From assembly GCA_037783545.1 (NCBI GenBank), contig JBBELK010000366.1:1054001-1118000 (forward strand): DNA of 64,000 bases. Reading direction: 5' to 3'. How positions within the stretch are numbered: the first letter of the stretch is position 1; every line of letters starts with the position of its first letter. Shown here piece by piece: positions 41,111 through 51,274 of this stretch. The stretch is from Henricia sp. BOLD:AAB3569. Its lineage: Eukaryota > Echinodermata > Asteroidea > Spinulosida > Echinasteridae. The translations under genes and the position numbers were made by a program. The notes beneath the pieces are model-generated. The model did no database searches. It worked only from the letters and a program-made list of their open reading frames with translations, and was not told the origin of the DNA.

Positions 41111-43145
41111 TCACACATTCACAAAGTTGTCCTTATTCCCGTCTCCATTGTCCACGGAGGGGGGATTAGTCAGGTTGCCACTCATGCTCATGCCAGTCGC
41201 GTCCGGACGTGGCGTATTCAGGGAGAAGGATGTGTCTGCTGCATGCGCTGATGTGGTCACCGTCACTGTTCCCGAGGAAGATACTGCGCGCACTGGCTCG
41301 ATAGTTCCAGCAGGTATGCCAGGGATCCACATCTCCCCCGCTGTTGATTCTGTGTAGGCCTGAAAATTAGACCAGAGTACAGACAATGAATACAGTTAAT
41401 ATTGGACCACCTTGTTCGAGTACATGTGCAATACAAATAATAATGCTCAATTACCTACGTTAAAGGTATACATGAGTATTGGTCAATATTTATATATTTA
41501 AATAAAAATGCGAACACAAATACTTACGGGCATATGTACAGGCTGCGCCTGGGGGGCTTGGGGCATCCCTAGCACCTGGGACGGCCGCTGTACGTCGAAA
41601 TATGACAAAAAAGCCTGCGGCTGTTGCTGTTGCTGCGGCTGCTGTGGCATGCTGTACGTGTTTAGGGGTTGGAGATGCGGCTGCGGTTGGTACGTCAGTT
41701 GCGTCGCCTGTTGTTGTGCAGGGGGCAGCATCACTGGAGCTGGTAGGGGTTGGGGAGGTGCTGCAGGTTCCTTCGGAATCCACCGCATGGTGGCCTCAAA
41801 GGTGTCCCTCTGATACTGCTGGAAATGTTCAGAGGGAATCCGCTGGCAGGTTGACATGAGCCAGTGCCCCCAAGAGGTCCTTTCGTCCATCGGTCGTTGT
41901 GACTCTTGGGCCATGGTCTCGAACTGAAACAGAGCATAGAAAACATGTGTCAATGTTAAATACAAAGTGCTAAAGTAATTACGTTTTACGATTTGTCAAA
42001 CATGGTATGAAATGAATAGTTACATTTAAACCTCATTCTTAGTCTGCTTCTTTTCCTTCTCTGACGATGCCAGGAACTTTGAGAGTATGTCAGCAATTGC
42101 CCCACCGGTCTTCCTTTGTTCCTTCCTGGACGTGACCTTCGCGACCTCCTGACGTGAGCGCTTCTCTCGCCCTATTGCCGCTTTACCACTAGGGGTAGGG
42201 CCGCATGTCGATGTCCCTGCGCCCGACACCTCCTTGTCAAGAACTACCTCCTGCTCCTCCACCTCATCCTCCTCGTCATTATCGTCGTCCCTGTCACCTG
42301 ATGATGTCTGTGATATGGGAATCTGAAGCATGGGCAAGAGAGAAATGTTTAGAAACGAAGAAGGAAAAGGGAGGATGCACATATACGAACAAGCAGGAAG
42401 AAGGGAAAATGTACAAAAAGTATCAAAATTTGTACTTGCTGTGTACACAACATTATTTGAGCACATGGAAACTACAAAATTTATTATGTCCATGTTCATT
42501 AATAGTAAGAATAATACTCCTTGTAAATGCTTACCGATCCCAAGTCCTCCGCCAGCCGACAGGTGATGTAAGGATCCAAGAAGGCATACCTCCTCAGCGT
42601 CCACTGCTGTAGTCGGGTGAGCATTAGAGCACCAGACCCCGACTTAGCCCCCTTTACTTTCTTTTTCAATTTTCCGTAATTGGTTCTGTTTGACCTGAAT
42701 CTCATCAGAATCTTTGTAGCTGGATATATACAAAAAATTGAATAATAAATACTGATTGCTAAATAGCAAATCATACAATCCAGTATCTTTAAAAAGATGT
42801 ATAAACTGTAATACATTCACACAAATCACAGTATCAAGTATTAAAATTGACAAGAGGAAATATTTTCTTACCAGTGTATCCATTGCCAAGCTCTTTAGCA
42901 AAGTCTTCCAGCAATCTGGTCTTCCTGTCCCTGTTCTTGTAATCTTCAGTTTCCTTGGCATAGAAGCATGGGTGGGCCTAAAAAAACTCGACTATCTGGT
43001 CTTCCACATTAATCTGCAGCTGTGACGCGTCGTCTCCACCTTCTCCGCCCACGTCGGCGCCAGCTAATTCGAGGTTGGAGCCCACCTTCGACTTGGCATC
43101 ATCCACATGTTTCTGTCCCTTCTTTGCCTTTCTTTTTGGACCCAT
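41111..43145 (-). CDS. Harbinger companion protein with MADF (Myb/SANT-like) domain, five exons
   Basis: Exons on the minus strand: 43145-42872, 42719-42535, 42322-42032, 41923-41528 and 41359-41111. All introns are GT-AG and the spliced length is 465 codons. Start ATG in MGPKRKAKKG. The MADF domain spans exons 1-2 (QIVEFF, HPCFYAKETEDYKN, ELGNGYT, KILMRFRSNRTNYGKLKKKV). An acidic stretch and a basic region ending near ADILSKFLASSEKEKKQ follow in exon 3, then a Gln/Pro-rich exon 4 and a Ser/Thr-rich tail. In PIF/Harbinger elements such a protein binds the ends and carries the transposase into the nucleus. Oddity: an in-frame TAG at 42978-42980 (codon 56) interrupts the MADF domain beside a run of seven T, so this copy may be disabled. 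Confidence 0.8.
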
Positions 43146-43209
43146 GGCTTGAGACTGTTGTACAACGCGTGAACTCGTGCAGAAAGACCTCTCAAATGAA
43201 CAACGCAGC

Positions 43210-43217
43210 TATAAATA
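43210..43217 (-). promoter_or_regulatory. TATA-like box of the companion gene
   Basis: TATTTATA on the minus strand, about 65 bp upstream of the ATG. Confidence 0.35.
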
Positions 43218-44018
43218 CAGGAAGCGCGGACATCAGAGGACGCAAACAGTGCACCGCACGGCACCCGGCCGGGCGCCGACGGGCGCCGTGAGGACCCCGG
43301 CCGGACCCCAGCCGGGAGCCGTGCGGTGCAACTGTTCATCGGACGGGGCCAGGAAGCTAACCGCACGGCACCCGGCAGACACCCTTACGGTTTGTTGACG
43401 GGCTCCTTGCGATTACACTCCACCAATTTCCACCGGGCACCACCCGGGCGCCGTAGAATATGTGACCACACACGCCGTAGAAATGAAAATCGTAAAGGAC
43501 CCGCACGGTCCTAAAATCCACGGCAAGCCGCCGGGTGGGAAAAATCGTACCGGGCCCGGTTGATTTGTGACCTAGGCTTAAATCGGTCGATGCCTGGCCG
43601 ATGTCCGGCAGGGAATCGCACACATCGGGCGGGCGCCGGCCCAAATTTTGGACAACCCAGACAATTCATATATCGGCCAGGCGCCGCCCAGACGCCGCTC
43701 AGACGCCGGCCGGGCCCCGCCCGGCGTCCGGCCGACTTGGCGGCACCCGGCCGGAAATCGGCCAGACATCGGCCGGGGTATCGCAGTGAATAGACAGGAC
43801 ATCGGCAGGACATCAGACGAGTGCCTGCCGGACACCGGCCGATAAACTGGCAAATAATTCGACCCCATTCCGTCATGGCAGCGTGCGGGGCACTTTTAAT
43901 TGTGACTGCACATGTGACCGCCCTATCGCGCGATCTTTCGCCGACCTCTACACGCCGCCCGATGCCTATAAATCGCACACGCCGCCCGGCCTCCGCTTCA
44001 ATTGTGACTTAGGTATTA

Positions 44019-44057
44019 CCTGGGGCGGTCGGGTTGGCGTACGGGTTCTTTCTGCTG
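44019..44057 (+). repeat. second copy of the SINE head
   Basis: Repeats the 38244-38274 head (GGTCGGGTTGGCGTACGG) in the same orientation just outside the Harbinger element. The target therefore already held two heads in tandem. Confidence 0.65.
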
Positions 44058-44059
44058 GT

Positions 44060-45057
44060 CTGCCTGTGATGACTGCTTTCCAAAGGACTACCCTTGCATA
44101 CATATAGGTAGTTTGGAGGAGTTGTTTTGCGGAATCCCGTGTGATGTCCTGGAACGTTGCTCAATGACGGAGTAACCAGTACATACGTCACTGGGAATGC
44201 CGGTGGAATTTTGAAACACGATTGGATCCGTGTCTGCGGTCTCGATGTTGGCTCGACCTGCATAGTGGATATTGACCTGGACTGGCAACGACAATGATGG
44301 AGGAACTGGTAATAAACGAATCGACATTGGACTGGACTTGACCTGGCTTGCGTGTTTTATTCGGACGAATAAAACATTATATAAAAAGCCTGTGATGACC
44401 GCTTTCCAAAGGACTACCCTTGCACATAGGTGGTTTGGAGGAGTTTCTCGCGGAAACCCGTGTGATGTCCTGGAACGTTGCTCAATGACGGAGTGACCAG
44501 TACGTACGTCACCGGGAACGCCGGTGGAATTTTGGAACACGATTGGATCCGTGTCTGCGGTCTTGATGATGGCTCGACCTGGACTGGTGATGATAGTGGA
44601 TAATGACCTGGACTGGCAACGACAATGATGGAGGAACTGGTATCAACGGAATCGACATTGGACTGGACTTGACCTGGCTTGCGTGTTTTATTCGGACGAA
44701 TAACACATTTTATAAAAAGCCTGCCTGCGATGACCGCTTTCCAAAGGACTACCCTTGCACATGGAGGAGTTGTTTTGCGGAATCCCGTGTGATGTCCTGG
44801 AACGTTGCTCAATGACGGAGTGACCAGTACGTACGTCACTGGGAATGCCGGTGGAATTTTGGAACACGATTGGATCCGTGTCTGCGGTCTTGATGTATGA
44901 TGTTGGCTCGACCTGGACTGGTGATGATAGTGGATATTGACCTGGACTGGCAACGACAATGATGGAGGAACTGGTAATGAACAGAATCGACATTGGACTG
45001 GACTTGACCTGGCTTGCGTGTTTTATTCGGACGAATAAAACATTTTATAAAAAGCCT
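44060..45057 (+). repeat. tandem repeat of about 330 bp, three units
   Basis: GATGACYGCTTTCCAAAGGA recurs at about 44068, 44394 and 44730. Each unit continues with a GTGATGTCCTGGAACGTTGC block, a GATTGGATCCGTGTCTGCGG block and a TTATTCGGACGAATAA palindrome. Long minus-strand frames arise by repetition only. Confidence 0.8.
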
Positions 45058-45304
45058 TTCACCTCTGGCGTCCCGGGTTCGAATCCGGGGCGTGTTTGGG
45101 ATTGGGTTTGCAGTCCCTACTTGACCGCGTGGGTTTTCCCCTGGGCAATTCTTTGGGGGTTTTCCTCCCACTTCTAAAACTGCAGCTCCTTCTTCGTCAT
45201 CTCAAGTTGATAATATAGTATAGTTAAAGCTAAAACCGTATATTTGATGGCATAAAGGGCCTTAGTTGCCGAAGATGCCATGAAATATACAACAACAACA
45301 ACAA
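45058..45304 (+). mobile_element. SINE body and tail with B-box
   Basis: GGTTCGAATCC at 45077-45087 is a perfect B-box. The body includes GGGTTTTCCTCCCACTTCTA, a word common in animal SINE central domains. It ends in a (CAA)n tail at 45289-45304 and the target duplication. Confidence 0.7.
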
Positions 45305-45318
45305 CATAACCGCTGTGT

Positions 45319-45841
45319 TGTACTTCTAGACTACCTGTATCGGATGCTTACTCTGTACTTACTTCCTTGGAAGTAGAACTATCATTGCACCATTGGTAGT
45401 TTGCAGCATAGCATTTGTCAGTCTGTCTTTCAGTAGCGAAGGACAGCGGAATTGCTATACCGTAATTGATTCCATAAGAATATTCCACACTGTAAAACGT
45501 ATTTTTTACAAAGAGTTTTACCAACCCGTTCCACGAGAAAGGCATAATTTTAACCAATGTGCAACGTAAAATAACATCGGACAGACAGACAGACTGTTGG
45601 TATACGCTCGGAATTGGGTGAATTTACAGTTTAAATACTGTGTTCTTACAAGGGAAACTGATGTTAATTAACAGGGGAGCTGCCGTTTTTGTACAACTCC
45701 TTGTAGACTGTGATTTTACAGTGAACTTGTCAATTGACAGTTTCCAGTTTTTTACGGTATTGCACTGGGGTCCAAACTGCCAGGGAAATACCGTAAAAAA
45801 ACCGACTTTTTGCAGTATACATGATTGGTATCTCGAAAATT
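45319..45841. other. no gene seen
   Basis: AT-rich. The part 45490-45800 shares TTTACAGT-type words with 37460-37800. Confidence 0.4.
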
Positions 45842-46029
45842 CGGCCCAAAACCATTTCGCCCAACTGCCATTTCGCCCCCAAACCACTTCGCCCGAGTGC
45901 CATTTCGCCCTAAATCACTTCGTCCAAACACTACATCGACCAAATGGCACTTCGCCCCAAAACCACTATGTGCACAGGCCGTGGTTCAGGGCGAAATGGT
46001 TCAGGGCGAAGTGGTTTTAGGGCGAAATG
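45842..46029. repeat. inverted array of a CATTTCGCCC-type short repeat
   Basis: At the left, CCATTTCGCCC and CCACTTCGCCC alternate about every 20 bp. At the right they return as GGGCGAAATGG and GGGCGAAGTGG, so the whole folds into a hairpin. The open frame through it is an artefact. Confidence 0.65.
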
Positions 46030-46174
46030 ACTGCAAACCCCTTTTGACTGTTTTCTCAAAAGTTAGACCAAGTACCGAGCTGGTTTTTGCTCAGGTTGGT
46101 TTTAATCATGCATATCTTCAATCACACAGGGGGATAAAAATATTTGTAACAGTTTACAAATCATGTATACTATA

Positions 46175-46735
46175 TTTAAAAGTTAATAATCAAACATTCT
46201 TCAATTTTGAAACGGGTGATTACTTATCAGTTTTTCTAGTTTTATTTTTACATTACTACAAACTTTTCATGAAAGAGAAATGGGCCTCAATGTGCTTGTC
46301 TGAGTATAAAGTCCAAGCTTGACAATAAGAGGACTGTCAATACATGTACATGTACATGTACTCTTATAGACCGTTTCAAATAGCTGCCATCTTGTAGGGC
46401 AACTTTTGACATTTAAATTGGTCAACAACGTAAGTGCAAAATTTGCAACCATGGATGTCATCAAGGAACAAAGAATTAAACTGTCCTTCAAAATATGCAG
46501 CTATTTGATATGGTCTATATATAAAGGAAAATGTTATGTTCTGCATCTTTGCTCTTCTTTGTTTTCATTCCCTTTTGCCTCGTCTGTAGATTAGTTTAAT
46601 CCATTGCTTGCGAGCTTCAGGATTATTGTCTTCCGCATAGAAAATTAAAATATTAAGTATAATGGCTGGGGCAAATACATTTTGTGGTCAAGCCTGCATG
46701 GGGAAGCAAACAAAAAGTGCAGTCAACATAATTAT
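46175..46735 (+). repeat. dispersed repeat family B, copy 2
   Basis: Matches 11086-11611 on both sides of the inverted core 46368-46515. Confidence 0.75.
46368..46515. repeat. inverted core of family B, fuller version
   Basis: Flanking inverted repeats AGACCGTTTCAAATAGCTGC and GCAGCTATTTGATATGGTCT enclose a core that runs opposite to the copy at 11270-11389. Confidence 0.75.
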
Positions 46736-46789
46736 ATGGTCAATGGTTATGAACTGTTAAACTAATACATGTACAAGTAAACAAGTTAT

Positions 46790-47158
46790 CTATGATAACA
46801 CAAATACCAAGAACAGAACAAAAAAACATTTAGCCAAGAAGAGAATTAGAAAGTTCATCGTGGCCTCAGACCTTGTGTGCAAAAGATATGGGACAGGCTG
46901 AAAATGTTCTGTTTCCTCACAACTTTCAGACTTTTTGGTTCGGTCGGGCGATGGCAACACAACAATTTGTTTAGGCCTTAGATAAGAATCGTCGTTTTTG
47001 AGAAACCGCTTCAATCTGACTTTTACATCATCCACACTGGAAAAGTGGGTGTGGATTTTCCGTTTCGCTTTTAGGATATAAAAAACATCAAAAGCGAACA
47101 AAGTACGCAGAAAAAGAAGGTACATTTCAATGTTCAAATTAAATGTTTTAAAAGTCAC
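46790..47158 (-). CDS. candidate exon or unrecognised frame
   Basis: A 122-codon minus-strand frame. Its middle (RKIHTHFSSVDDVKVRLKRF, then SYLRPKQIVVLPSPDRTKKS) has ordinary protein composition, but both ends are strongly hydrophobic and T-rich in DNA. An acceptor-like TTTTTTATATCCTAAAAG lies on the minus strand just before RKIHTHF. No family recognised. It could be a single internal exon, or chance. Confidence 0.2.
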   Translation of the reverse strand: MTFKTFNLNIEMYLLFLRTLFAFDVFYILKAKRKIHTHFSSVDDVKVRLKRFLKNDDSYLRPKQIVVLPSPDRTKKSESCEETEHFQPVPYLLHTRSEATMNFLILFLAKCFFVLFLVFVLS

Positions 47159-47896
47159 GATTTGTGAGGAAATATTTCTCAGACGTGATCAAGGAATAAG
47201 GATCGAGATCTGCAAGAAGCAAAGGGGTTGCTGCATTCGGATTAGATCAGTCCGATCAAACACGCCTGCTGGGTATCAATGGGGGATACGCGGGAACAAA
47301 ATAAAAAAAAAAACATATTTTTGGAAGTGAGTCCCTTTACGGGCTCCGTACGCAAACGCAGCTAACAGCGCACACTGCTAGGCGCGAGTGGAATGACTGT
47401 GCCAATGAAAATACTTATCTGAAAAATTTAAAAGAAAAAAACACGACGCAATTTGGGTATGTGTTTGATCATCAGAATTTGGCCTTACGCCAATGTGGTG
47501 TCGATGAGACTTAATTGTGCCTGATACTGAATGTATTCTTAACTTTAGTTTCGGTGACGCCAATTTCATCCCCAAACTTATAGCGTGCATGTCTTTGTCT
47601 GACAATTGGCCGACTCAGAAGCGTTTACGCGTCGCTCTTGTAAATTCAACCAATCAACGAATTTAAAGAGGGCAGTGGTAATTCGTGTGATTTTTGACTC
47701 AAACAACCTGATTGTTGAAGTTGCCAGAAGCGTTTCTATTTAGGCAGGGCTTTTTACATGTAGGCCTACTGGATTGGTCTAGACCATTACGATGTTTTCT
47801 GTCATTCCAAGTTTGGTTGTTTCATTTCAATGGTGATCAGGCAACATAGGGCTACCAGATGAGATGTTGGATTGGTCTATTACAGCCAAACCAGTC

Positions 47897-48030
47897 CAGG
47901 TGCGGGTCCAGGGGAGCAACAAGCTGACATAAAAAAAAACCTGACTAGCAACCCCCCCCCCCGCCCCCCCAACCCCCGTGGTAAACCCCACCCCCACCCC
48001 ATCCCCAAAAAAGTCCTGGATCCGCCCCTG
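47897..48030 (-). mobile_element. hAT-like MITE
   Basis: Ends CAGGTGCGGGTCCAGG and CCTGGATCCGCCCCTG are imperfect inverted repeats of the hAT type (CAGGGGCGG...). The interior has a poly-C run. No 8-bp target duplication is preserved. Confidence 0.45.
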
Positions 48031-48320
48031 GTAAGTCATTCTGAATTTTTTTTTTGAGAAATGTAACTGTCATCGGAATCGAGGGTCTCAAGGCTTTTTG
48101 GTGATAAAATTTGCAAATGAAAAGGCGCGTGACGTAATACAATATAACAGCATAAAAAACGAGGCCCTCAGTGCTAATTTGAAACTTGTCAATTGCATGC
48201 GTGAATTAGGCGTCCTGTTCTACTATTTGTTTTCTTTTAGAAAACATATGTATCTCCCAAACTCGCAATGTATCTCGGATTACATGTAATTTTCTAATGC
48301 CTCCATTGTTTTCTCCACAG

Positions 48321-48455
48321 GTTCTGACGTCACACAGCTCTGTACAAAGAACCGGCTCTATACGGAAGCAGTTTCAGAGGTTACTACCGAGATGATCTCG
48401 TCAGACTCAACCTTGATAGACACTTCCTCTCCCGTGGATACCAAGTTACCTGAAG
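48321..48455 (+). CDS. candidate host exon, 45 codons, phase 1-1
   Basis: A strong acceptor (CTCCATTGTTTTCTCCACAG) is followed by an open frame, reading SDVTQLCTKNRLYTEAVSEV and then a Ser/Thr/Asp-rich stretch to DTKLPEG. A donor-like AAG|GTGCTAGG ends it. Length 135 bp and phase 1 at both ends make it a symmetric exon, the type that builds extracellular modular proteins. Composition suits an extracellular linker. The other two frames contain stops. No neighbour exon was identified in the window. Confidence 0.4.
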
Positions 48456-49239
48456 GTGCTAGGAAGGGCCAACACTTGTTTGAAGTTATCGACGAATTTA
48501 ATCAAAAATATTACTCGGTGCATAAACCTTAATGAGAATCAGAGAATATTGTTTTCAACGTCGGCAACACCATTAATTTTGATGGTAAACACTGTAACTA
48601 GTGCAACTATGTGCTGCGCCATATTTTATTTTTTTTAAGGGGATGACGACGTCAACCATGCAACGATTGCATGGATGACGTCAAGATTTATGCCTTGTTT
48701 CCCAACTCCCATACGCCGTGAAGTATGTAAAAATATGTTGTGTCTTGACTCACGCCCTCTCAAGTTCGAGCGCCGAACTGCAAAAGATGGCGACTTACAT
48801 GAAGCGTACAGAGTTAGGCAACCCTTTGCAAGTGTTGTCCCTTCCTTTTAAGCATTCGGTCTGCGATGTCACGAAATATGGACTGGTACAGAAAACTTGC
48901 CCTCGGAATTTCGCCCCTTCTCAACGAAGAACCGATGTGAATGCATAACGTATAATTGTTATTTGCCTATAGGCAACAGGCCTATATCTACACTGGAAAT
49001 CGGCGAAAAAAGATGCTTCGGCAATGAGCGCTTTACAGCCATTACCGTGGTACCATGTTTACAGCCATTACCATGGTGACCAACGCCACATTTTGGCTAG
49101 TATTACATGACACTGTGGTGGACTCAATCAAGACAAGCACGTCATATGCCTTTAAGTACTAATCCCGTCTGTTACATGTGCGTTTTCTATTAGAGCTTCG
49201 GGAGTCAGAACGTTTGACGCTCCATAGTAAAGCTCACAT
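48456..49239. other. no gene seen
   Basis: Single-copy sequence. A 76-codon plus frame at 48718-48948 is unremarkable. Confidence 0.35.
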
Positions 49240-49560
49240 TTTAAAAAGATAATGATAATGGCATCTTATATAGCGCACATACATGTATCTCTCCTGTGGG
49301 ACACTCATGGCGCTTCACACATTATCACCCTGGTCATATGGGCACAACTCCCTGGGGAGTACGCTGCCCCGGCAGCCCGACACACACGCGCTCAACGGCT
49401 GCGACCCTTGTATATACCTATTTACTCCTGGGTGGAGAGAGGCAACTTATGGCAAAGTGCCTCGCCCAAAGGCACACGCACCTTGGTAATGCCCTTGATT
49501 TTAAGCACGGTTCTGAATTCAATGCACCAAACCGCTCGGCCATGGTATACCCAATAAAGA
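49240..49560 (-). mobile_element. degraded SINE, minus strand
   Basis: ATAATGATAATGGCATCTTA and TATAGCGCAC at the left, and AGTGCCTCGCCCAAAGGCAC in the body, match a SINE family common in marine invertebrates. On the minus strand the head has ATGGCCGAGCGGTT, a tRNA-Ser-like A-box region. Confidence 0.5.
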
Positions 49561-49707
49561 CAACGTTATTAATGCTCCCCCCCCCCCCCCCAACCCCCTC
49601 TTCCCGCTGTCATTGGGACGAAGTTTCAGAATAGATCAACAACGTAATGACGTAACGATTCTGGAAGCTCGGTGGATCTTGTTCTGCCTCCTATGCTACG
49701 AAGTTAA

Positions 49708-49935
49708 ATGAGGTTGTTGATGTTGTTGTTGCGGTTGTTGAGGTTGTGGCTTCGGTTGTGGCTGCGGTTGCGTCTGCGGTTGTGGCTGCGGTTGTGGCTG
49801 CGGTTGCTGCTGTGGTTGCTGCTGCGGTTGCTGCTGCGGTTGCGGCTGCGGTGGCTGTCTGTGGTTGCGGCTGCTGCGGCTGCTGTAGCGGTTGTTTGTG
49901 GTTGTGGTTGTTGTTTGTTTGTTTGTTTGTTTGGG
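49708..49935. repeat. imperfect GGTTGTGGCTGC-type simple repeat
   Basis: Hexamer/18-mer repeats of GTT, GTG and GCT triplets, then (GTTT)n. On the minus strand they read as Gln/Pro runs. A frame of 123 codons results, but nothing outside the repeat supports a gene. Confidence 0.7.
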
Positions 49936-50621
49936 AGTGCGGCGGTACGAAGTCCGTGCTTTCGACAAGGGTAAGATTTTTGCCGGTTTTAGACTATACA
50001 AATGGTCTCTTGTTCTATATAACTGTATAAAGCTTGTACTGTATAGTTTTCCGTAGTGGTAATTCATGTGTAATTTTTTGTATTCTTCTTGTAATTTTAG
50101 GTTGGAAAATGTATTGTACTATTATATGTTGTTTAGGTCAAATAATATAGTTATTCCCACTCGAATTCCTCGAAAATGAATTCGAATTCGTGTTTAAAAG
50201 TGCATGTTCGTGTAATTTTCTCTGGTTCTTATTTATTTTACGCTATTCAATTTCGTTTAAAGACATTCAAATTTGTGCGCTAAGCTATCCATTTTAGAAC
50301 GTGCATGCGTCATCCAAATCCAAACCATCGAATTGTCACTCAATTTGGCACACGCTGAGTTCACACGTTTTGGCGTTCTATTTTTACTTTCCTTTTCGTT
50401 TATGTGCAATCAATTTAGCACTTTGCACATTCAAAATAATTACATGAAAATAAAACCAAATAAGTAAAAGAAAACCACTAGAGTTAAATTAACAACCAGG
50501 AAACCTTTGCTTTTAGTGGCAAGCTCCGTTTTTTGTCACTTTTATTGTTTAACCGTTTAAATTTTCGATTAAGACGTCTTGTTTTCGTCATTAAAATTGT
50601 TCCAATACTGATCAAATAGTA

Positions 50622-51027
50622 ATCTATTTGCACAACCGCCTTTGTTTCCGTCCGACTCCGGCATCTATAGGGTTTAGATATGGGTTAGATGGATTGAGCA
50701 TAGAAACCGAAGCCAGAGGAAAGCTCAGCAATGAGGAAGGAGGTCGGGTGGGCGGGAAAAAAAAGGTATATATATAATAATACTCACCAGAAGCTGGCCG
50801 CCGAGGCCAAACTATTATCTTACCGCCGTTGAGACATACAACCGTATACCGTCCTCTGCCGACTCGTTCCTTCTCGTCCAAATACTCCCCACCTGCCACC
50901 TTGGTATACTCGAGCCTACGCAGCCCTCAACGTCGGCGGTTGTGCCAATAGTAATCTATTTGCACAACCGCCTTTGTTTCCGTCCGACTCCGGCATCTAT
51001 AGGGTTTAGATATGGGTTAGATGGATT
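50622..51027. repeat. direct repeats of about 75 bp flanking a 255-bp segment
   Basis: AGTAATCTATTTGCACAACC to GATATGGGTTAGATGGA occurs at 50619-50692 and again at 50949-51027. The segment between ends with TCAACGTCGGCGGTTGTGCC, which is also found at 61130-61155. This could be the split or terminal repeat of the recombinase element next door. Confidence 0.6.
50788..50935 (-). CDS. candidate short exon
   Basis: On the minus strand a frame reads LEYTKVAGGEYLDEKERVGR then GRYTVVCLNGGKIIVWPRR. It ends at a consensus donor (CTG|GTGAGTA at 50788-50787). Composition is protein-like. The 5' boundary is not defined. Possibly part of a repeat, because the upstream DNA recurs at 61.1 kb. Confidence 0.25.
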
Positions 51028-51274
51028 TCGCCAAAACCTGCCCTCTTAGGCCGCCGAGAACCCCCAAGCCTGCCCAAATACACCCCACTCCTTACCCAAA
51101 CCTCAAACGAAAGCGGGAGACTGTATCAGATAGAAAGGAAAGAAAAACTGGACAAGTTGTCTTGCTGCCTTTCTTTCATTGTATTTTCTTCTCTTTTCTT
51201 TTCTCAAGCTGTCGCTGCCTATAAAATTGATTTAAAAACAAAATGGGTAGTTTTGTTAGTAGGTGATGGCATTT
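51028..51274. other. 3' flank of the recombinase remnant
   Basis: Contains a long pyrimidine tract (TTTCTTTCATTGTATTTTCT and onwards) at 51168-51210. No gene seen. Confidence 0.35.

Larger units (their letters stand above)
38285..44015 (+). mobile_element. PIF/Harbinger DNA transposon with two convergent genes
   Basis: 5731 bp. The terminal inverted repeat is TACCCCAGTCACAATT at the left, with the complement of TACCTAAGTCACAATT at the right. The GC-rich subterminal regions (38300-38950 and 43240-43990) are full of GCACGGC, CGGCCGGGCGCCG and GCCGGGC-like words, probably recognition sites. Genes: a DDE transposase (plus strand) and a MADF companion (minus strand). Confidence 0.88.
38230..45318 (+). 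mobile_element. SINE insertion later enlarged by nested elements
   Basis: CATAACCGCTGTGT at 38230-38243 recurs exactly at 45305-45318, directly after a (CAA)n tail. This is a 14-bp target duplication typical of LINE-driven insertion. The SINE head (GGGGCGGTCGGGTTGGCGTA) starts at 38244 and its B-box half and tail lie at 45058-45304. Between them lie a Harbinger transposon, a second copy of the head (44019-44057) and a 1-kb tandem repeat. Confidence 0.7.

Noticed and set aside
44009..45171. Long minus-strand frames of 84-181 codons
   Set aside because: Repeated by the 330-bp tandem units in different frames. The content does not look like a protein family.
45640..46020. 126-codon plus frame
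   Set aside because: Its second half is the CATTTCGCCC-type short repeat and its first half is an AT-rich repeat.
49696..50067. 123-codon Gln/Pro-rich minus frame
   Set aside because: Mostly simple repeat. Its non-repeat part has no support.
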